Shown piece by piece: positions 28,485 through 38,784 of a DNA stretch of 64,000 nucleotides (positions within the stretch are counted from its first letter, which is position 1; each line of letters begins with the position of its first letter). The stretch is taken from positions 1,178,001-1,242,000 of the forward strand of contig NZ_CP102772.1 in NCBI RefSeq assembly GCF_026020075.1, in the 5' to 3' direction. The notes beneath the pieces were generated by a model. It was not told the origin of the DNA, did not search any database, and saw only the letters and a program-made list of their open reading frames with translations. This DNA is from Bosea sp. NBC_00550. Its GTDB lineage: Bacteria > Pseudomonadota > Alphaproteobacteria > Rhizobiales > Beijerinckiaceae. The position numbers and the translations under genes are program-made.

Positions 28485-29056
28485 ATGGCCCAAACCGGCA
28501 GTCCGCCCTCCCGACCTGAAACGTTCGGCGCGATGAAGCCGCTGCCGGCGCTCATCTTCAGCTCCCGCTGGCTGCAGCTGCCGCTCTATATCGGCCTCAT
28601 CGTGGCGCAGTGCGTCTATGTCTTCCTGTTTCTCAAGGAACTCTGGCACCTCGTCACCCACGCCTTCGACTTCAGCGAGCAGCAGATCATGCTGGTCGTC
28701 CTCGGCCTGATCGACGGATCTCGAACCTGCTGATCATGGTCATCGTCGGCGGTTACGAGACCTTCGTCTCGCGGCTGCGGCTGGAAGGCCATCCCGACCA
28801 GCCGGAATGGCTGAGCCACGTCAACGCCAGCGTGCTCAAGATCAAGCTCGCCATGGCGATCATCGGCATCTCGTCGATCCACCTGCTCAGGACCTTTATC
28901 GAGGCCGGCAATATCGGGATCGTCGGCAAGACGGCGAACTACACCGAATCCGGCGTCCTGCTGCAGACGCTGATCCATGTCGTCTTCATCCTGTCCGCCA
29001 TCGGCATCGCCTGGGTGGATAAGATGACGTCAGGGCCGTCCGGCAAGGCGCATTGA
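28485..29056 (+). pseudogene. YqhA-family (UPF0114) membrane protein, frameshifted
   Basis: The first frame encodes 82 residues ([14 protein letters not shown]...[13 protein letters not shown]) and stops at 28731-28733. The other half continues in the -1 frame from about 28716: [20 protein letters not shown] and on to ...[12 protein letters not shown] at 29056. Joined, the product has the usual YqhA layout of four membrane segments, with the join inside [23 protein letters not shown]. Inserting one base near 28716 (GAC-GG-ATC) restores a full protein of about 190 residues. It is either a recent pseudogene or a sequencing error. A strong terminator follows. Confidence 0.82.
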
Positions 29057-29076
29057 ACGAGGCCCGTTGAAACAGA

Positions 29077-29106
29077 AACGCCCCGCCGAATCGGCGGGGC
29101 GTTTTG
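29077..29106 (+). terminator. strong intrinsic terminator after yqhA
   Basis: AACGCCCCGCCGA (29077-29089) and TCGGCGGGGCGTT (29091-29103) are perfect inverted repeats and end in GTTTTGCGTT. Confidence 0.88.
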
Positions 29107-29141
29107 CGTTGGGGACATGCCGATTTCTGACGAAAACGGGG

Positions 29142-29238
29142 TGTCATCCCGGACAAGCTGCAAAGCAGCGCCGATCCGGGATCCATCGTAGAGCTCCGGA
29201 GCCCTTCGATGGATCCCGGCTCAAGGCCGGGATGACGA
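29142..29238. repeat. dispersed palindromic repeat, type 2, copy a
   Basis: GTCATCCCGGACAAGCTGCAAAGCAGCGCCGATCCGGGATCC is matched further on by GGATCCCGGCTCAAGGCCGGGATGAC. It lies between convergent yqhA and trpE. A second copy is at 39701-39799. Confidence 0.75.
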
Positions 29239-29284
29239 AGTGGTTCCGAGAAAACCCAGCACGCTCTTGGCCGGTAGCTGCGTC

Positions 29285-30799
29285 TTACTGGCCTCGCCCG
29301 GTCCGGGCGGCGAAGCGGATCGCCTCCTCGGCGGAGCGGAACAGGGCCTTGGCCTTGTTGATGCACTCCTCCTGCTCGGAGGCCGGGTTCGAATCGTAGA
29401 CGATGCCGGCGCCGGCCTGGACATGCATGCGCCCGTCCTTGACCACCGCCGTGCGCAGCACGATGCAGGTATCCATCTCGCCATTCGCGCCGAAATAGCC
29501 GATGCAGCCGCCATAGGCGCCGCGCGCATCGCGCTCCAGCTCGTCGATGATCTCCATCGCGCGGACCTTCGGCGCGCCCGACACGGTTCCGGCCGGGAAG
29601 CCTGCGACCAGCGCCGACAGCGCGTCATGACGCGGGTCGATCTCGCCCTCGACGTTCGAGACGATATGCATCACCTGGCTGTAGCGCTCGATGAAGAAGG
29701 AATCGGTCACCTTGACCGTGCCGATCTTCGCGACGCGCCCGACATCGTTGCGGCCGAGATCGAGCAGCATGAGGTGCTCGGCGCGCTCCTTGGGATCGGC
29801 CAGGAGTTCGTCGGCCAGCGCCTCATCCTCGGCCTCGGTCGCGCCACGGCGGCGCGTGCCGGCGATCGGGCGGATCGTGACCGTGTCGTCGCGCAGCCTG
29901 ACCAGAATCTCCGGGCTCGAGCAGACGATCTGGAAGTCGCCGAAATCGAGATAGCAGAGGAACGGCGCCGGATTGACCCGCCGCAGCGCCCGATAGAGCG
30001 CGAAGGGCGGCAGGGCGAAGGGCGCCTCGAAGCGCTGCGAGAGCACGACCTGGAAGATGTCGCCGGCGCGGATGTACTCCTTCGCCTTCGCCACCATCTC
30101 GTGATACTCGGCCTCGCTCGTATTCGAGGTCGTCGCGGGCTCCGGCAGGTTGGCGATATCGATGTCGGCTTCGGCGGGCAGGGCGCCTTCCAGCGCCAGG
30201 ACGACCGCCTCCAGCCGCTCCTGCGCCCGCTCATAGGCGTGACGCGCGCCGACGCCCGGCATATGCCGCACGGGGGTCACGACGTGAATCTCGTCGCGGA
30301 CCGAATCGAACACGACCATCAGCGTCGGCCGGGTCAGGATGGCGTCGGGCACGCCGGTACCGGTCTCCTTCGGTTCCGGCAGACGCTCCATCAGCCGGAC
30401 CATGTCGTAGCCGAGATAGCCGAAGACGCCGGACGCCATCGGCGGTAGCCCTTCGGCTTCCGGGATGGCGCTTTCATCCAGCAGCGCGCGCAGGCTTTCG
30501 AAGGCCGGGCGTGGATCGGGCAGGAAGGTCCCGCCAAGCGCGGTCCGGCAGAGCGAGGCCTCGCCACGGTGGCAGCGCCAGATCAGGTCAGGCTCCAGCC
30601 CGATCATCGAATAGCGGCCGCGCACGGCGCCGCCCTCGACCGATTCGAGCAGGAAGGCCGGGCCGGACGTGGCGTGGCGCAGCTTGAGGAAGGCGGCGAC
30701 CGGTGTCTCGCAATCGCCGACCAGAACCTGACGCAGAAGCTGCGGTGCGCCCGTCTCGTAGATCTGCGCGAAGCGCTCGAACTCCAGGAAGGGCTGCAT
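29285..30799 (-). CDS. trpE: TrpE, anthranilate synthase component I
   Basis: A 504-residue chorismate-using enzyme for the first step of tryptophan synthesis. The N-terminal domain has the Trp-feedback site region (LLESVEGGAVRGRYSMIGLEP). The C-terminal chorismate-binding domain has YIRAGDIFQVVLSQRFE, IRPIAGTRRRG, LLDLGRNDVGRV, SNVEGEID and PAGTVSGAPKVRAMEII. There is no TrpG fusion and no trpG next door. The start is 2 nt after the ppiD stop, so ppiD-trpE is an operon. Confidence 0.95.
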   Translation of the reverse strand: MQPFLEFERFAQIYETGAPQLLRQVLVGDCETPVAAFLKLRHATSGPAFLLESVEGGAVRGRYSMIGLEPDLIWRCHRGEASLCRTALGGTFLPDPRPAFESLRALLDESAIPEAEGLPPMASGVFGYLGYDMVRLMERLPEPKETGTGVPDAILTRPTLMVVFDSVRDEIHVVTPVRHMPGVGARHAYERAQERLEAVVLALEGALPAEADIDIANLPEPATTSNTSEAEYHEMVAKAKEYIRAGDIFQVVLSQRFEAPFALPPFALYRALRRVNPAPFLCYLDFGDFQIVCSSPEILVRLRDDTVTIRPIAGTRRRGATEAEDEALADELLADPKERAEHLMLLDLGRNDVGRVAKIGTVKVTDSFFIERYSQVMHIVSNVEGEIDPRHDALSALVAGFPAGTVSGAPKVRAMEIIDELERDARGAYGGCIGYFGANGEMDTCIVLRTAVVKDGRMHVQAGAGIVYDSNPASEQEECINKAKALFRSAEEAIRFAARTGRGQ

Positions 30800-30801
30800 C
30801 G

Positions 30802-32715
30802 TCAATTCGTCGCTCCGCCCGTCGCGTTGCGGAAGGCCGCCTCGTTGATGCTGACGCCGAGCTGCGCCTGCCGCCTGGCGACGTATTGCACCAGGATATC
30901 CTCGCTGATGCTGGAAGACAGCAGGCGCTCGAAATTGCCGGCTTCCTGCGTCGTGCGGACATAGGGCGGCACGGTCGCCGAATCGACTTTGAACAGGATG
31001 CGACCGCCATCCGCGCCCGCAGCGGAGTTGCTCTTGCCGGCGACGGTGCCGAAGACTTGGGCGACGACGCCGGCCGGGAGTTCCGGCCGCTGGTCCTGCC
31101 GGCCGATATCGGCCGCGGTCTCGATGGTCAGCCCGGCGGAGGCCGCGACGACATCGAAGCTCTCGCCCTTGTCGAGCCGCTCCGACAACTCGCGGGCCTT
31201 GGCGGCAAGCTTGGTCGCGGTCTCGTCGGCGCGCCATTGCTTCTCGACCTCGGCCTTGACCTCGTCGAAGCTGCGCTCCCGCGCCGGGTCGATCTTGGTG
31301 ACGTCGAACCAGACATAGCCGGTGTCGCGCGGCAGGCGGATCGCCTCGTTGTCGACGCCGATATCCGAGCGGAAGATCGCCTGCAGCGTCGCGTCGGCGC
31401 CCGGCAAGGCCTCTTCCTTCGAGCCATCGGGCCTGGTGAGGCCCGCGCTCATCGGACCGGCGGTGCGAAGCGTCAGCTTGAGCTCCTTCGCGATCTCGGC
31501 CAGCGGCTTGGCAGCGGCGCGCTGATCCTCGATCTTGTCGTGAAGCTCGGTGATCTGGCCGGCGGCGCGGCTGGTCGCGAGTTCCTGCTTCACCTCGGCC
31601 GCGACCTCCTCGAACGGGCGCACATGGGCAGTATCGACCGTCGTCACGCGCAGCAGAACCGTTCCGAAGGCGCTCGCGACCGGCCCGCTGACGTCGCCCT
31701 GCTCGAGCGCGAAGGCGGCCTCCCGCACGGCGGGGTCGAAGATCTGGTCGCGGGTGAAGGTGCCCAGCGTCAGGTCGTTGAAGGCGACGTTCCGTTCGGT
31801 GGCGATCTCGTCGAAGGTTTCGCCGCCGTCGATCTTGGCCTTGGCGGCCTGGGCTTCCTCCAGGTTCGGGAAAGCGATCTGCTGGACGGTGCGCTTCTCG
31901 ACGCTGGTGAAGCGTTGCGCCTTCACGGCATCGTAGCGCGCCTTGGCTTCCTCGTCCGTGACCTTGGCCGGATCGGCGATCGTTTCGGCCGAGAGCGAGA
32001 GGATGTCGGCCGTGCGGTATTCCGGCGCGCGGAAGGCGATCTTGCGATCGTTGAAGAAGCTCTTGAGCTGGTCCTCGGTCGGCGCCGCGATCTCGCCGGC
32101 AGCGCTCGCCGGCAGCCGGGCAAAGGTGATGGCGCGCTTCTCGTTGCGCAGGCGGCTGCCGAGTTCCTGCAGCGCGAGCGGGGCGGTGACGCCGCCGACC
32201 AGCATCTCCGAGAGCTGCTGGCGCAGGATCGTCGCGCGCTGGAGGGTGACGTAGCTCTGCTCGGTATAGCCGTTCGTGCGCAGGAGGTCGTTGAAGCGCG
32301 CGGCGGAGAACTGGCCGGAGGCATCGCGGAAGACCGGATCGTCGAAGATCAGGTTGCGGATCGTCTCGTCGGAGACGGCAAGCCGCATGCCTTGCGCCGT
32401 CTGGTCGAGCGTCGCTTCGCTCATCAGGCGGGACAGCACCTGGCGATCGAGGCCGAGCGCACGCGCCATCTCGGGCGAGATCTGGCGGCGCTGCTGGCGC
32501 GTAAGGTTCTGGATCTCGTTCTGATAGGCCGTGCGCATCTGCTCGAGGCCGATCTCGCTCTTGCCGACGCGGGCGACCTCGTTGCGGCCATAGCCGCGAA
32601 AGATGTCGCCGACGCCCCAGATCGCGAAGGCGAGGATCAGGACGCCGAACATGACGCTGACGAGGAGCTTGCCGAGAAAACCCTGACTCGCCTTGCGGAT
32701 GCCCTGCATCATCAT
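30802..32715 (-). CDS. ppiD: PpiD/SurA-like periplasmic peptidyl-prolyl isomerase
   Basis: A 637-residue membrane-anchored chaperone. One N-terminal transmembrane helix (LLVSVMFGVLILAFAIWGVGD, about 17-37) is followed by a SurA-like N-terminal chaperone domain. A parvulin-type PPIase domain lies around 240-370, and a second degenerate one follows. PpiD helps outer-membrane proteins leave the Sec translocon. Three consecutive ATGs (32715, 32712, 32709) blur the start. It precedes trpE and is divergent from tpiA, a common Rhizobiales arrangement. Confidence 0.9.
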   Translation of the reverse strand: MMMQGIRKASQGFLGKLLVSVMFGVLILAFAIWGVGDIFRGYGRNEVARVGKSEIGLEQMRTAYQNEIQNLTRQQRRQISPEMARALGLDRQVLSRLMSEATLDQTAQGMRLAVSDETIRNLIFDDPVFRDASGQFSAARFNDLLRTNGYTEQSYVTLQRATILRQQLSEMLVGGVTAPLALQELGSRLRNEKRAITFARLPASAAGEIAAPTEDQLKSFFNDRKIAFRAPEYRTADILSLSAETIADPAKVTDEEAKARYDAVKAQRFTSVEKRTVQQIAFPNLEEAQAAKAKIDGGETFDEIATERNVAFNDLTLGTFTRDQIFDPAVREAAFALEQGDVSGPVASAFGTVLLRVTTVDTAHVRPFEEVAAEVKQELATSRAAGQITELHDKIEDQRAAAKPLAEIAKELKLTLRTAGPMSAGLTRPDGSKEEALPGADATLQAIFRSDIGVDNEAIRLPRDTGYVWFDVTKIDPARERSFDEVKAEVEKQWRADETATKLAAKARELSERLDKGESFDVVAASAGLTIETAADIGRQDQRPELPAGVVAQVFGTVAGKSNSAAGADGGRILFKVDSATVPPYVRTTQEAGNFERLLSSSISEDILVQYVARRQAQLGVSINEAAFRNATGGATN

Positions 32716-32907
32716 GGAAGCTGTCTTTCCCTGTTCCTGTTCGCCGCGCTGGATCGTGGCCGCGCGCGTGTCCGTTTCGGCGCTGCTTATAGGAACCGGC
32801 GGCGAAAGCCGCAATCGTCGTGGCGGAATCGTGTCGTGACGTCGCATGCGATTGCGGCACGGGCCGGGCGTTGCTAGAGCGCAGGGAGCTGATTTCGGAG
32901 GAACGAC

Positions 32908-33672
32908 GTGACGCGCAGCATCAGGCCGCTGGTAGCCGGAAACTGGAAGATGAACGGCCTCAAGGCCGAGCTCGCCATCGCAGCCGAGGTGGCGAAGGGC
33001 TACGACGCCGGGCTGAAGCAGGCCGTCGACCTCGCCATCTGCCCGCCCGCGACCCTGCTGTTCGCCGGCTCGGCCGCGCTGATCGGCTCGCGCATCGCCA
33101 CTGGCGGGCAGGATTGCAGCACGCAGGTCTCCGGCGCCTTCACCGGCGAGGTGTCGGCCGCGATGCTGGCCGATGCCGGCGCGACCTTCTGCATCGTCGG
33201 CCATTCCGAGCGCCGCACGCTGCACGGCGAGACCAACGCCACCGTCAAGGCCAAGGCCGAGGCTGCCCAGAAAGCGCTGCTGGTGCCGATCGTCTGTGTC
33301 GGCGAAACGAAGGATGAGCGCGAGGCCGGCAAGGCGCTGGCCGTGGTCAAGAAGCAGCTGCGCGGTTCGATCCCGGAAGATGCGACCGCGACGACGCTCG
33401 TCGTCGCCTACGAACCGGTCTGGGCGATCGGCACCGGCCTGACGCCGACCGCGGCCGATGTCGCCGAGATGCATGAGGCGATCCGCGCCGAGCTAGGCCG
33501 TCTGCTCGGCAAGGCAGCCGCCGCCGGCGTCAGGCTGCTCTATGGCGGCTCGGTGAAGCCCTCCAACGCCGTCGAGCTGATGAATGTCGCCCATGTCGAT
33601 GGCGCGCTCGTCGGCGGCGCGAGCCTGAAGGCCGAGGAATTCCTGGCGATCGCGCGGGCCTGCTCCGGCTGA
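32908..33672 (+). CDS. tpiA: TpiA, triosephosphate isomerase
   Basis: A 254-residue glycolytic TIM barrel. Catalytic residues are visible: Lys in AGNWKMNG, His in IVGHSERR, and Glu in [12 protein letters not shown]. The phosphate loop is [11 protein letters not shown]. It starts with GTG at 32908, with the strong site GGAGGAACGAC upstream. Confidence 0.96.
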   Translation: MTRSIRPLVAGNWKMNGLKAELAIAAEVAKGYDAGLKQAVDLAICPPATLLFAGSAALIGSRIATGGQDCSTQVSGAFTGEVSAAMLADAGATFCIVGHSERRTLHGETNATVKAKAEAAQKALLVPIVCVGETKDEREAGKALAVVKKQLRGSIPEDATATTLVVAYEPVWAIGTGLTPTAADVAEMHEAIRAELGRLLGKAAAAGVRLLYGGSVKPSNAVELMNVAHVDGALVGGASLKAEEFLAIARACSG

Positions 33673-33813
33673 GCGGCAATGTGAATCACACGCCCCGCAG
33701 GGGTGGCGCTGTCGGCGCACGCATGTTATGTGCCGCGCCGAATTCGCCTCGATCTTCGAGGAGGAGCGGGTGGCCCTTGCGGCGGCCCGCGCCATGCCCA
33801 TTTTCGTGAGACC

Positions 33814-34227
33814 ATGCAGAACGTTCTCATCGTCATCCACCTGATCATCGTCGTCGCGCTCGTCGGCGTGGTGCTGTTGCAGCGTTCCGAAGGCGGCGGC
33901 CTCGGCATGGGCTCTGGCGGTGGCGGCGGTGTCGGCGGCTTCATGACCGGCCGTGGCCAGGCCAACGCATTGACGCGTGCAACGGCGATTCTCGCCGGTC
34001 TCTTCTTCCTGACTTCGGTCGTGCTCGCCGTCATGGCCAACCGCGGCCGCGTCCAGCGTTCGATCATCGACGGCGCGCCTACGACCACCGCACCGGCTAC
34101 CCCGGGCGCGCCCGCAGCTCCGAGCGCCCCGAATGCCGGCGGCGTCCTCGACCAGCTGCGCCAGATGCAGAACCAGAATCAGGGCGGCGCACAGCCGCCG
34201 ACGCCGCCGGCGGCGCCGCAGCAATAG
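33814..34227 (+). CDS. secG: SecG, preprotein translocase subunit
   Basis: A 137-residue inner-membrane subunit of SecYEG. Two transmembrane helices (about 3-22 and 53-72) flank the Gly-rich loop SEGGGLGMGSGGGGGVGGFMTGRG. The Pro/Ala/Gln-rich C-terminal tail (about 90-137) is longer than in E. coli SecG and typical of alphaproteobacteria. ATG 33814 fits the family start. Two terminators follow. Confidence 0.93.
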   Translation: MQNVLIVIHLIIVVALVGVVLLQRSEGGGLGMGSGGGGGVGGFMTGRGQANALTRATAILAGLFFLTSVVLAVMANRGRVQRSIIDGAPTTTAPATPGAPAAPSAPNAGGVLDQLRQMQNQNQGGAQPPTPPAAPQQ

Positions 34228-34237
34228 GATAGGGCAG

Positions 34238-34264
34238 GGGCCGGGTGACCGGCCCTTCTCTTTT
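34238..34264 (+). terminator. intrinsic terminator 1 after secG
   Basis: GGGCCGG-GTGA-CCGGCCC followed by TTCTCTTTT, starting 11 nt after the secG stop. Confidence 0.88.
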
Positions 34265-34282
34265 GTGTGGGCAAAAGGCTTC

Positions 34283-34310
34283 GAGGCCGGGCGACCGGCC
34301 TCCTCTTTTT
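34283..34310 (+). terminator. intrinsic terminator 2 after secG
   Basis: GAGGCCGG-GCGA-CCGGCCTC followed by CTCTTTTT. The core GGCCGG-G(T/C)GA-CCGGCC is the same as in terminator 1, which suggests duplication. Together they separate secG from pyrG. Confidence 0.88.
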
Positions 34311-34385
34311 GTGGACAAGCGTCCAGGGCAGGTCGGGACTGCACTGCTTGCGCTTAGCGAATCGAACCCGTGGCGATAGAGGTGA

Positions 34386-36020
<1,635 letters not shown>

Positions 36021-36021
36021 C

Positions 36022-36405
36022 CTAGCCGCCGAGCGCGACCGCCGCCCAAGGGTGACGGTGCTGTTCGAAGACGACTTTTTGCGGGGCTGGAAACGCGGGA
36101 TCGGCGAAGGCTCCGACAGCCACCGCCATCAGCTCCGGCCTTCGAGACGGCTCCCACAGGACCGTGCTGCCGCAGGCCGGGCAGAAATGATGCAGGACGC
36201 GAGAGCCGCTGTCGGCCGGCCTCTCGTAATCGACATAAGCGCCAGAAACGACGACGGCCTTCCGAGGAAAGAAGGCCGCGACGCCATAGGTGCTGCCTGT
36301 TCGCCTCTGACACTCGCGACAATGACAAAGCGCGACGATTGCCGGCTCGCCCTCGCATGTGACGCGCAGCTGGCCGCAACTGCAGCGGGCTTCCCGGGTC
36401 GTCAT
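36022..36405 (-). CDS. GFA-family zinc protein (Gfa/CENP-V fold)
   Basis: A 127-residue protein of the glutathione-dependent formaldehyde-activating-like family. Zinc ligands follow the family pattern: CSCG (8-11), CHCRECQ (27-33) and FCPACGS (74-80). The metal fold is clear, but the activity of most members is untested. ATG 36405 is preceded by GGGAGGA. It is convergent with pyrG, one base between stops. Confidence 0.88.
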   Translation of the reverse strand: MTTREARCSCGQLRVTCEGEPAIVALCHCRECQRRTGSTYGVAAFFPRKAVVVSGAYVDYERPADSGSRVLHHFCPACGSTVLWEPSRRPELMAVAVGAFADPAFPAPQKVVFEQHRHPWAAVALGG

Positions 36406-36521
36406 CGGCTTGCATCCTCCCTTTAGATGACGGCTGGCACAGCTTTTTTGGATAGCTCCGGTAGCGCGCGACGATCGCGGCCGTATAGTACGGCCTCGGA
36501 TTGGCGACGGGGCAGGGCGGC

Positions 36522-36923
36522 ATGACGATCTCTATGGCGGGCCTGCCCGCCTTCCTCCTCTATTTCGTCGTCGGCGTGGCGCTGATCGCGGCCTTTGCTG
36601 CGATCTACCTTCGGTTGACGGCCCATGACGAAATCGCCCTGATCCGCAGCGGCAATCTTTCCGCAGCGGTTGCGCTCGGCGGCAATCTCGTCGGTTTTTC
36701 GGTTCCACTCGAGAAGGCGATCGCCCAGGCGAGCAGCATTCCCGACTGCATTCTCTGGGCTGTCGCCGCGATGATCGTCCAGTTTGCCGCCTATGGGCTG
36801 GCGCGGCTGCTCATCCCGGAATTGTCGCGCAAGATCGAGCAGGACAAACTGCCGGCCGCGGCGATGCTGGCGGTGATCGCCGTGATCTCGGGAACGCTGG
36901 CAGGCGCCAGCATGACGGTGTGA
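36522..36923 (+). CDS. DUF350 membrane protein (YjfL-like)
   Basis: A 133-residue integral membrane protein with four hydrophobic segments (about 6-28, 44-64, 68-90, 107-130). It carries the DUF350 features AVALGGNLVGFSVPLEKAIAQ and AAMIVQFAAYGLARLLIP. It is first in a three-gene set DUF350-DUF1190-ATP-grasp, matching the yjfL-yjfM-yjfC order known in E. coli. The function is not established. Confidence 0.85.
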   Translation: MTISMAGLPAFLLYFVVGVALIAAFAAIYLRLTAHDEIALIRSGNLSAAVALGGNLVGFSVPLEKAIAQASSIPDCILWAVAAMIVQFAAYGLARLLIPELSRKIEQDKLPAAAMLAVIAVISGTLAGASMTV

Positions 36924-36930
36924 GGCGGCG

Positions 36931-37539
36931 ATGAAACGCTCTTCGCAGATCGGCCTCGCAGCAGCCGGCGTGCTCCTGGTCGCGACAGTCTGGTCGATGA
37001 CGGGCGAGGAAACGCAGGAGAGCCTCGTCTACAACAACCTGAGCGAATGCCAGGCCGACGGGCAGATCGGCTACCAGCAATGCGAGGCGGCTTTTTCGGA
37101 AGCCGCAGCCGCGCGCCTCAAGGATGCGCCGAAGTTCCGCAGCCAGAGCGATTGCGAGGCGCAATACGGCGCCAGCGGCTGCAACACGGCCAGCATCGGC
37201 GGGGCGCAGTACTTCATTCCCGCGCTTGCCGGCTTCATGCTGGCGCGCGGGATGGCGGGCAACCAGGCCCAGCCGCTCCTGCCGCCGACGACCGCGGCCT
37301 GCCCGCCTGGAGCGGCTCAGCCGGAATGCCAGCAGGCGCGCAGCTCGTCGTCCAGTTCGTCCAGCAGTGGCGGCGGTTCCGGCGGCAGCAGCCGCTCGCG
37401 CGCCTATTCGACGACGACCGGCCGCGGCTTCACGGCGGCGGCCGTGGGCGCGCGGGGCGTGGTCTCGACCACGAGCGTGTCCTCGCGCGGCGGCTTCGGC
37501 TCGTTTGCCCGTTCCTTCTCCTCGCATTCCTCGTCCTGA
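36931..37539 (+). CDS. DUF1190 protein (YjfM/YgiB-like)
   Basis: A 202-residue protein. An N-terminal hydrophobic segment (SQIGLAAAGVLLVATVWSM) exports or anchors it. The DUF1190 body has NLSECQADGQIGYQQCEAAFSEA and SQSDCEAQYGASGCNTA, with paired cysteines. The C-terminal 70 residues are very Ser/Gly/Thr-rich and likely unstructured. It begins 7 nt after the DUF350 gene and ends one base before the ATP-grasp gene. Confidence 0.85.
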   Translation: MKRSSQIGLAAAGVLLVATVWSMTGEETQESLVYNNLSECQADGQIGYQQCEAAFSEAAAARLKDAPKFRSQSDCEAQYGASGCNTASIGGAQYFIPALAGFMLARGMAGNQAQPLLPPTTAACPPGAAQPECQQARSSSSSSSSSGGGSGGSSRSRAYSTTTGRGFTAAAVGARGVVSTTSVSSRGGFGSFARSFSSHSSS

Positions 37540-37540
37540 G

Positions 37541-38710
37541 ATGCGCCGGGTCACGATTGCGCCCCGGCCGGACTGGGTCGAGCAGGTCGAGCGGCTGGGC
37601 TTCGCCTTCCACACCATCGACGGCGAGACCTATTGGGACGAAAGCGCCGCTTACGCCTTCACGCTGGAGGAGATCGAGCGCGACATCGAGGCGCCCACGG
37701 AAGCGATCGAGCAGCTTTGCTTCGCTTTCGTCGAGAAGGCGCTCGGCAATGAGGAAATCCTGACCCGGCTCGCCATTCCGGCCGAGCACTGGGACTATAT
37801 CCGGGAGAGCTGGCAGCGTGGCGAGCGCAACCTCTACGGCCGTCTCGACCTCGCCTATGACGGGCATGGGCCCGCCAAGCTGCTCGAATACAATGCCGAT
37901 ACGCCGACCGCGCTGTTCGAATCGAGCGTCGCGCAATGGGACTGGCTAGAGCAGGCGATGGCGCGCGGCACGATCCCGAAGGGAAGCGACCAGTTCAACT
38001 CGCTGCATGAGCGCCTGATTACCGCCTTCATGGCCTTGCGCGAGCCCTCGCCCTACCGCCTGCATCTGACCTGCGTGCAGGGCAGCGCCGAGGACAAGGG
38101 CACGGTCGACTACCTGACCGATTGCGCCGTGCAGGCCGGGCTCGATGCCCGTTTCACCTATATCGAGGAGATTGGCCTGCTCTCGGATGGGCGCTTCTGC
38201 GACGGTGCCAACCAGCCGATCGAAACGCTGTTCAAGCTCTATCCCTGGGAATGGCTGTTCCGCGAAAGCTACGGCAAGTCGCTGGCAGGCTCGCGCTGCC
38301 AGTTCATCGAGCCGCCCTGGAAGGCTGCTCTCTCCAACAAGGGCCTGCTCGCCTGTCTCTGGGAGATGGAGCCGGGCCATCCCAACCTGCTGCCGGCCTT
38401 CTTCGAGGGCGATCCGCGTTGCGCGACATTGTCGCCCCGGCGTGTCCGCAAACCGCTCTATTCCCGCGAGGGCGCCAACGTCACGCTCATGGAGCGCGAC
38501 CGGATCGTCGATAGCGACGACGGCCCCTACGGCGCCGAGGGATACGTGCTGCAGGACGCGGCGGCGAACCTGTTCTCGGCCGATGGCAACTATGCCGTAC
38601 TGGGCTCATGGCTCGTCGCCTCGCAGGCCTGCGGGCTATGCGTGCGCGAGGATTCCTCGCCGATCACCAAGAACACCTCCCGCTTCGTGCCGCACTATAT
38701 CGAGCCCTGA
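37541..38710 (+). CDS. glutathionylspermidine synthase-like ATP-grasp enzyme
   Basis: A 389-residue protein of the GSP-synthase family (YjfC/YgiC type), which lacks the amidase domain of bifunctional Gss. Conserved parts are LYGRLDLAYDGHGPAKLLEYNADTPTALFESS, KLYPWEWLFRESYG, EPPWKAALSNKGLL and a final ITKNTSRFVPHYI. Family members form a peptide-like bond using ATP, but the acceptor of this subfamily is unknown. The start is one base after the DUF1190 stop (TGAGATG), so the two are coupled. Confidence 0.88.
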   Translation: MRRVTIAPRPDWVEQVERLGFAFHTIDGETYWDESAAYAFTLEEIERDIEAPTEAIEQLCFAFVEKALGNEEILTRLAIPAEHWDYIRESWQRGERNLYGRLDLAYDGHGPAKLLEYNADTPTALFESSVAQWDWLEQAMARGTIPKGSDQFNSLHERLITAFMALREPSPYRLHLTCVQGSAEDKGTVDYLTDCAVQAGLDARFTYIEEIGLLSDGRFCDGANQPIETLFKLYPWEWLFRESYGKSLAGSRCQFIEPPWKAALSNKGLLACLWEMEPGHPNLLPAFFEGDPRCATLSPRRVRKPLYSREGANVTLMERDRIVDSDDGPYGAEGYVLQDAAANLFSADGNYAVLGSWLVASQACGLCVREDSSPITKNTSRFVPHYIEP

Positions 38711-38784
38711 GCGCAGCGGGACATGACCGCGCCGTGAAGTGTTGCTAGCCTTGGGTTCCGATACGCCTGTCGAAAGAGCCTGCC

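Noticed and set aside
30703..32877. 724-codon open frame opposite ppiD
   Set aside because: Shadow of the ppiD coding strand; the translation has no motif and crosses the ppiD promoter.
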